Shown: positions 62,860 to 64,000 of the stretch, one piece after another
How positions within the stretch are numbered: the first letter of the stretch is position 1
How the letters are laid out: each line of letters opens with the position of its first letter
DNA from: Glaciecola sp. 33A
GTDB lineage: Bacteria > Pseudomonadota > Gammaproteobacteria > Enterobacterales > Alteromonadaceae
Length of the DNA stretch: 64,000 bases
Assembly (NCBI RefSeq): GCF_002836745.1
Contig: NZ_PJAR01000037.1
Span: forward strand, 62,001-126,000
Direction of reading: 5' to 3'
Position numbers and translations under genes: made by a program
The notes under the pieces: model-generated
What the model was told of the DNA's origin: nothing
What the model saw: the letters and a program-made list of their open reading frames with translations, nothing else
Database searches by the model: none

Positions 62860-64000
62860 ATGATAGGCCAAAAAGAGTATAATTCGCAACGTCCCTTTTA
62901 TCGTAATTTTATCACTGCAGTATTCCTTATTGCATTAACTGGCTGCGGAAGCGGCAGTGATAACATCACCAATGAACAAATTTCTTTGCAACTGCAAGAA
63001 GACACGAGCATTCAACAAAGCATTAATTTTAGCGATACACCCATAGTATTAACAGCCGTCAGCAACGGGAACTTAGCCGTTTCTGCTCTGGGCATCACCT
63101 ATACACCAAACGCTAACTTCAATGGCAACGATTCAGCAACTGTTGAAGCAGGTACCACACGTTATGCATTCAGTTTTAGCATTTCTGCCGTAAATGACTC
63201 ACCAACATTACAACAAACCTCACTAAAAGTGACTGCAGCAGATGAAATTTCAGGCCAACTTATCGCGGATGATATAGATGGAGATACCGTAACGTTTGCG
63301 CTAACTGAGGCACCAGAAAATGGCGCATTAACATTAACGTCAGATGGCAGTTTTACGTATCTACCTAGTGAGCTGGAACTACCCAATACTAGTTTTAACG
63401 TGACATTAAGTGATGCGCAAAGCAGTGCTGACTTTACGGTTGCATTGTCGCCCTCCTACACTACAAATGCAGACAAAGCTGCATATTACTATCGTTCAGG
63501 CTTATCACATTTAAAGCAAGCAAGCGAAACGCTTGTGCCGATAAACGATGACATTGCCACAGAAGATGCTTACATAGCCCTTGCTATGGGCTATGCCAGT
63601 GCTGGCCTATCCAAACAACTGAATACCATAATTGAAAATAACATTACCACCCAGCAGGCTAAGTCGACCTTATATAGACGCTTAGGCGTCGTTAATGCTG
63701 AAATTGGTAGTGACGAAAAAGCGGTTGAATACTTTGAGCTTGCGTTGCAAATATACGCACAATACTTAGTTGATAATGGGCTTGAGAATATAACGTCTTC
63801 TGATGCGTCTTTTGTGCAAGGTCTATTTAGCGATGCACGCGCATTAAACAACCCTGCACTTTTACAAAAAATTATAGACCAACTGAATACTTACACGAAC
63901 GTATTGGGTGGTAAAACCAAAGAATACTCGACCGCTTTCGGGCGGCTAATTACGTCGTACCGCTTTCAGGTAGAAGACACTATTGATGTTTTTCTAAACG
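62860..64000 (+). CDS. iron-regulated lipoprotein with Ig/cadherin-like and TPR-like parts, 3' end outside
   Basis: The frame starts at ATG 62860 and is open to the window end (380 codons). It has a lipoprotein signal (IALTGC). The next part contains TYTPNANFNGNDS and SAVNDSPTL, the pattern of cadherin-like/VCBS repeats, with a second unit at ADDIDGDTVTFALTEAPENG and DGSFTYLPS. From about residue 205 the protein turns helical (AAYYYRSGLSHLKQASETL, YRRLGVVNAEIGSDEKAVEY), resembling TPR repeats. No ribosome site is strong (AAGAG). It probably acts at the outer membrane in low iron. What it binds is unknown. Confidence 0.8.
   Translation, partial: MIGQKEYNSQRPFYRNFITAVFLIALTGCGSGSDNITNEQISLQLQEDTSIQQSINFSDTPIVLTAVSNGNLAVSALGITYTPNANFNGNDSATVEAGTTRYAFSFSISAVNDSPTLQQTSLKVTAADEISGQLIADDIDGDTVTFALTEAPENGALTLTSDGSFTYLPSELELPNTSFNVTLSDAQSSADFTVALSPSYTTNADKAAYYYRSGLSHLKQASETLVPINDDIATEDAYIALAMGYASAGLSKQLNTIIENNITTQQAKSTLYRRLGVVNAEIGSDEKAVEYFELALQIYAQYLVDNGLENITSSDASFVQGLFSDARALNNPALLQKIIDQLNTYTNVLGGKTKEYSTAFGRLITSYRFQVEDTIDVFLN

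Overview
This window looks like chromosomal DNA of a marine gammaproteobacterium of the Alteromonadales type (Alteromonas, Paraglaciecola or Glaciecola-like). I infer this from gene content, not from a marker gene. The evidence is moderately AT-rich DNA, two very large TonB-dependent receptors (TBDTs), a TBDT-linked N-acetylglucosamine (GlcNAc) operon with MFS permease NagP and SIS-domain deaminase NagB-II, a CadC/TolB-type sensor, and an ECF sigma/anti-sigma/subtilase cluster. No rRNA, tRNA, CRISPR array, intact insertion sequence or prophage was seen.

Layout. 1-4.3 kb: partial RraA-like gene, secreted alpha/beta hydrolase, M28 lipoprotein peptidase, SRPBCC protein and a short-chain dehydrogenase. 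4.7-9.4 kb: minus-strand operon of an RND/MMPL permease, a LolA-like periplasmic protein and a DUF1302-like barrel protein. 9.6-12.5 kb: CBS-domain protein with a secreted partner, then a 57-residue protein and a MarR regulator behind matching palindromic operators. 12.6-17.7 kb: AcrR-like repressor divergent from an AcrAB-type pump, with a palindrome inside the pump promoter. 18-23 kb: small membrane protein, nitroreductase, NDH-2, Fe-alcohol dehydrogenase and a decayed HMG-CoA reductase gene. 23-30.4 kb: hybrid histidine kinase, a solute-binding-like protein lacking a signal peptide followed by a 14-copy 8-bp repeat, a lipoprotein, and anti-sigma/ECF sigma divergent from a subtilase. 30.8-43 kb: acidic Ser/Asp-rich secreted protein plus outer-membrane barrel, a large unknown protein, MFS transporter, patatin, double PRC-barrel protein, DUF2130 protein and hydrolase. 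42-49 kb: periplasmic Shewanella-like phosphatase and TBDT, divergent from a CadC-like regulator. 49-50.6 kb: two pseudogenes (GGDEF and gamma-butyrobetaine-hydroxylase-like) around a conserved 56-residue protein.

50.7-61 kb is the most coherent system. A ROK repressor diverges from TBDT - phosphodiester glycosidase (NAGPA-like) - GlcNAc kinase - NagB-II - NagA - NagP. Together these can import a GlcNAc-bearing compound across the outer membrane, release GlcNAc in the periplasm, bring it in through NagP, phosphorylate, deacetylate and deaminate it to fructose-6-phosphate. The intergenic region carries copies of TTAAGTACC-N5-GGTA(A/T)T(T/A)AA placed over the likely promoters. The window ends with an RNase D-like exonuclease, two small proteins and, behind a near-perfect Fur box, a lipoprotein with Ig/cadherin-like and TPR-like parts that runs off the end.

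Three genes are visibly broken (HMG-CoA reductase, GGDEF, gamma-butyrobetaine hydroxylase), and several short repeats look recently expanded, so parts of this region seem to be decaying. I did not find a clearly new defence or mobile system. The best candidates for undescribed biology are the GlcNAc operon with its glycosidase and operators, the MarR/57-residue unit, and the Ser/Asp-rich protein with its barrel partner.
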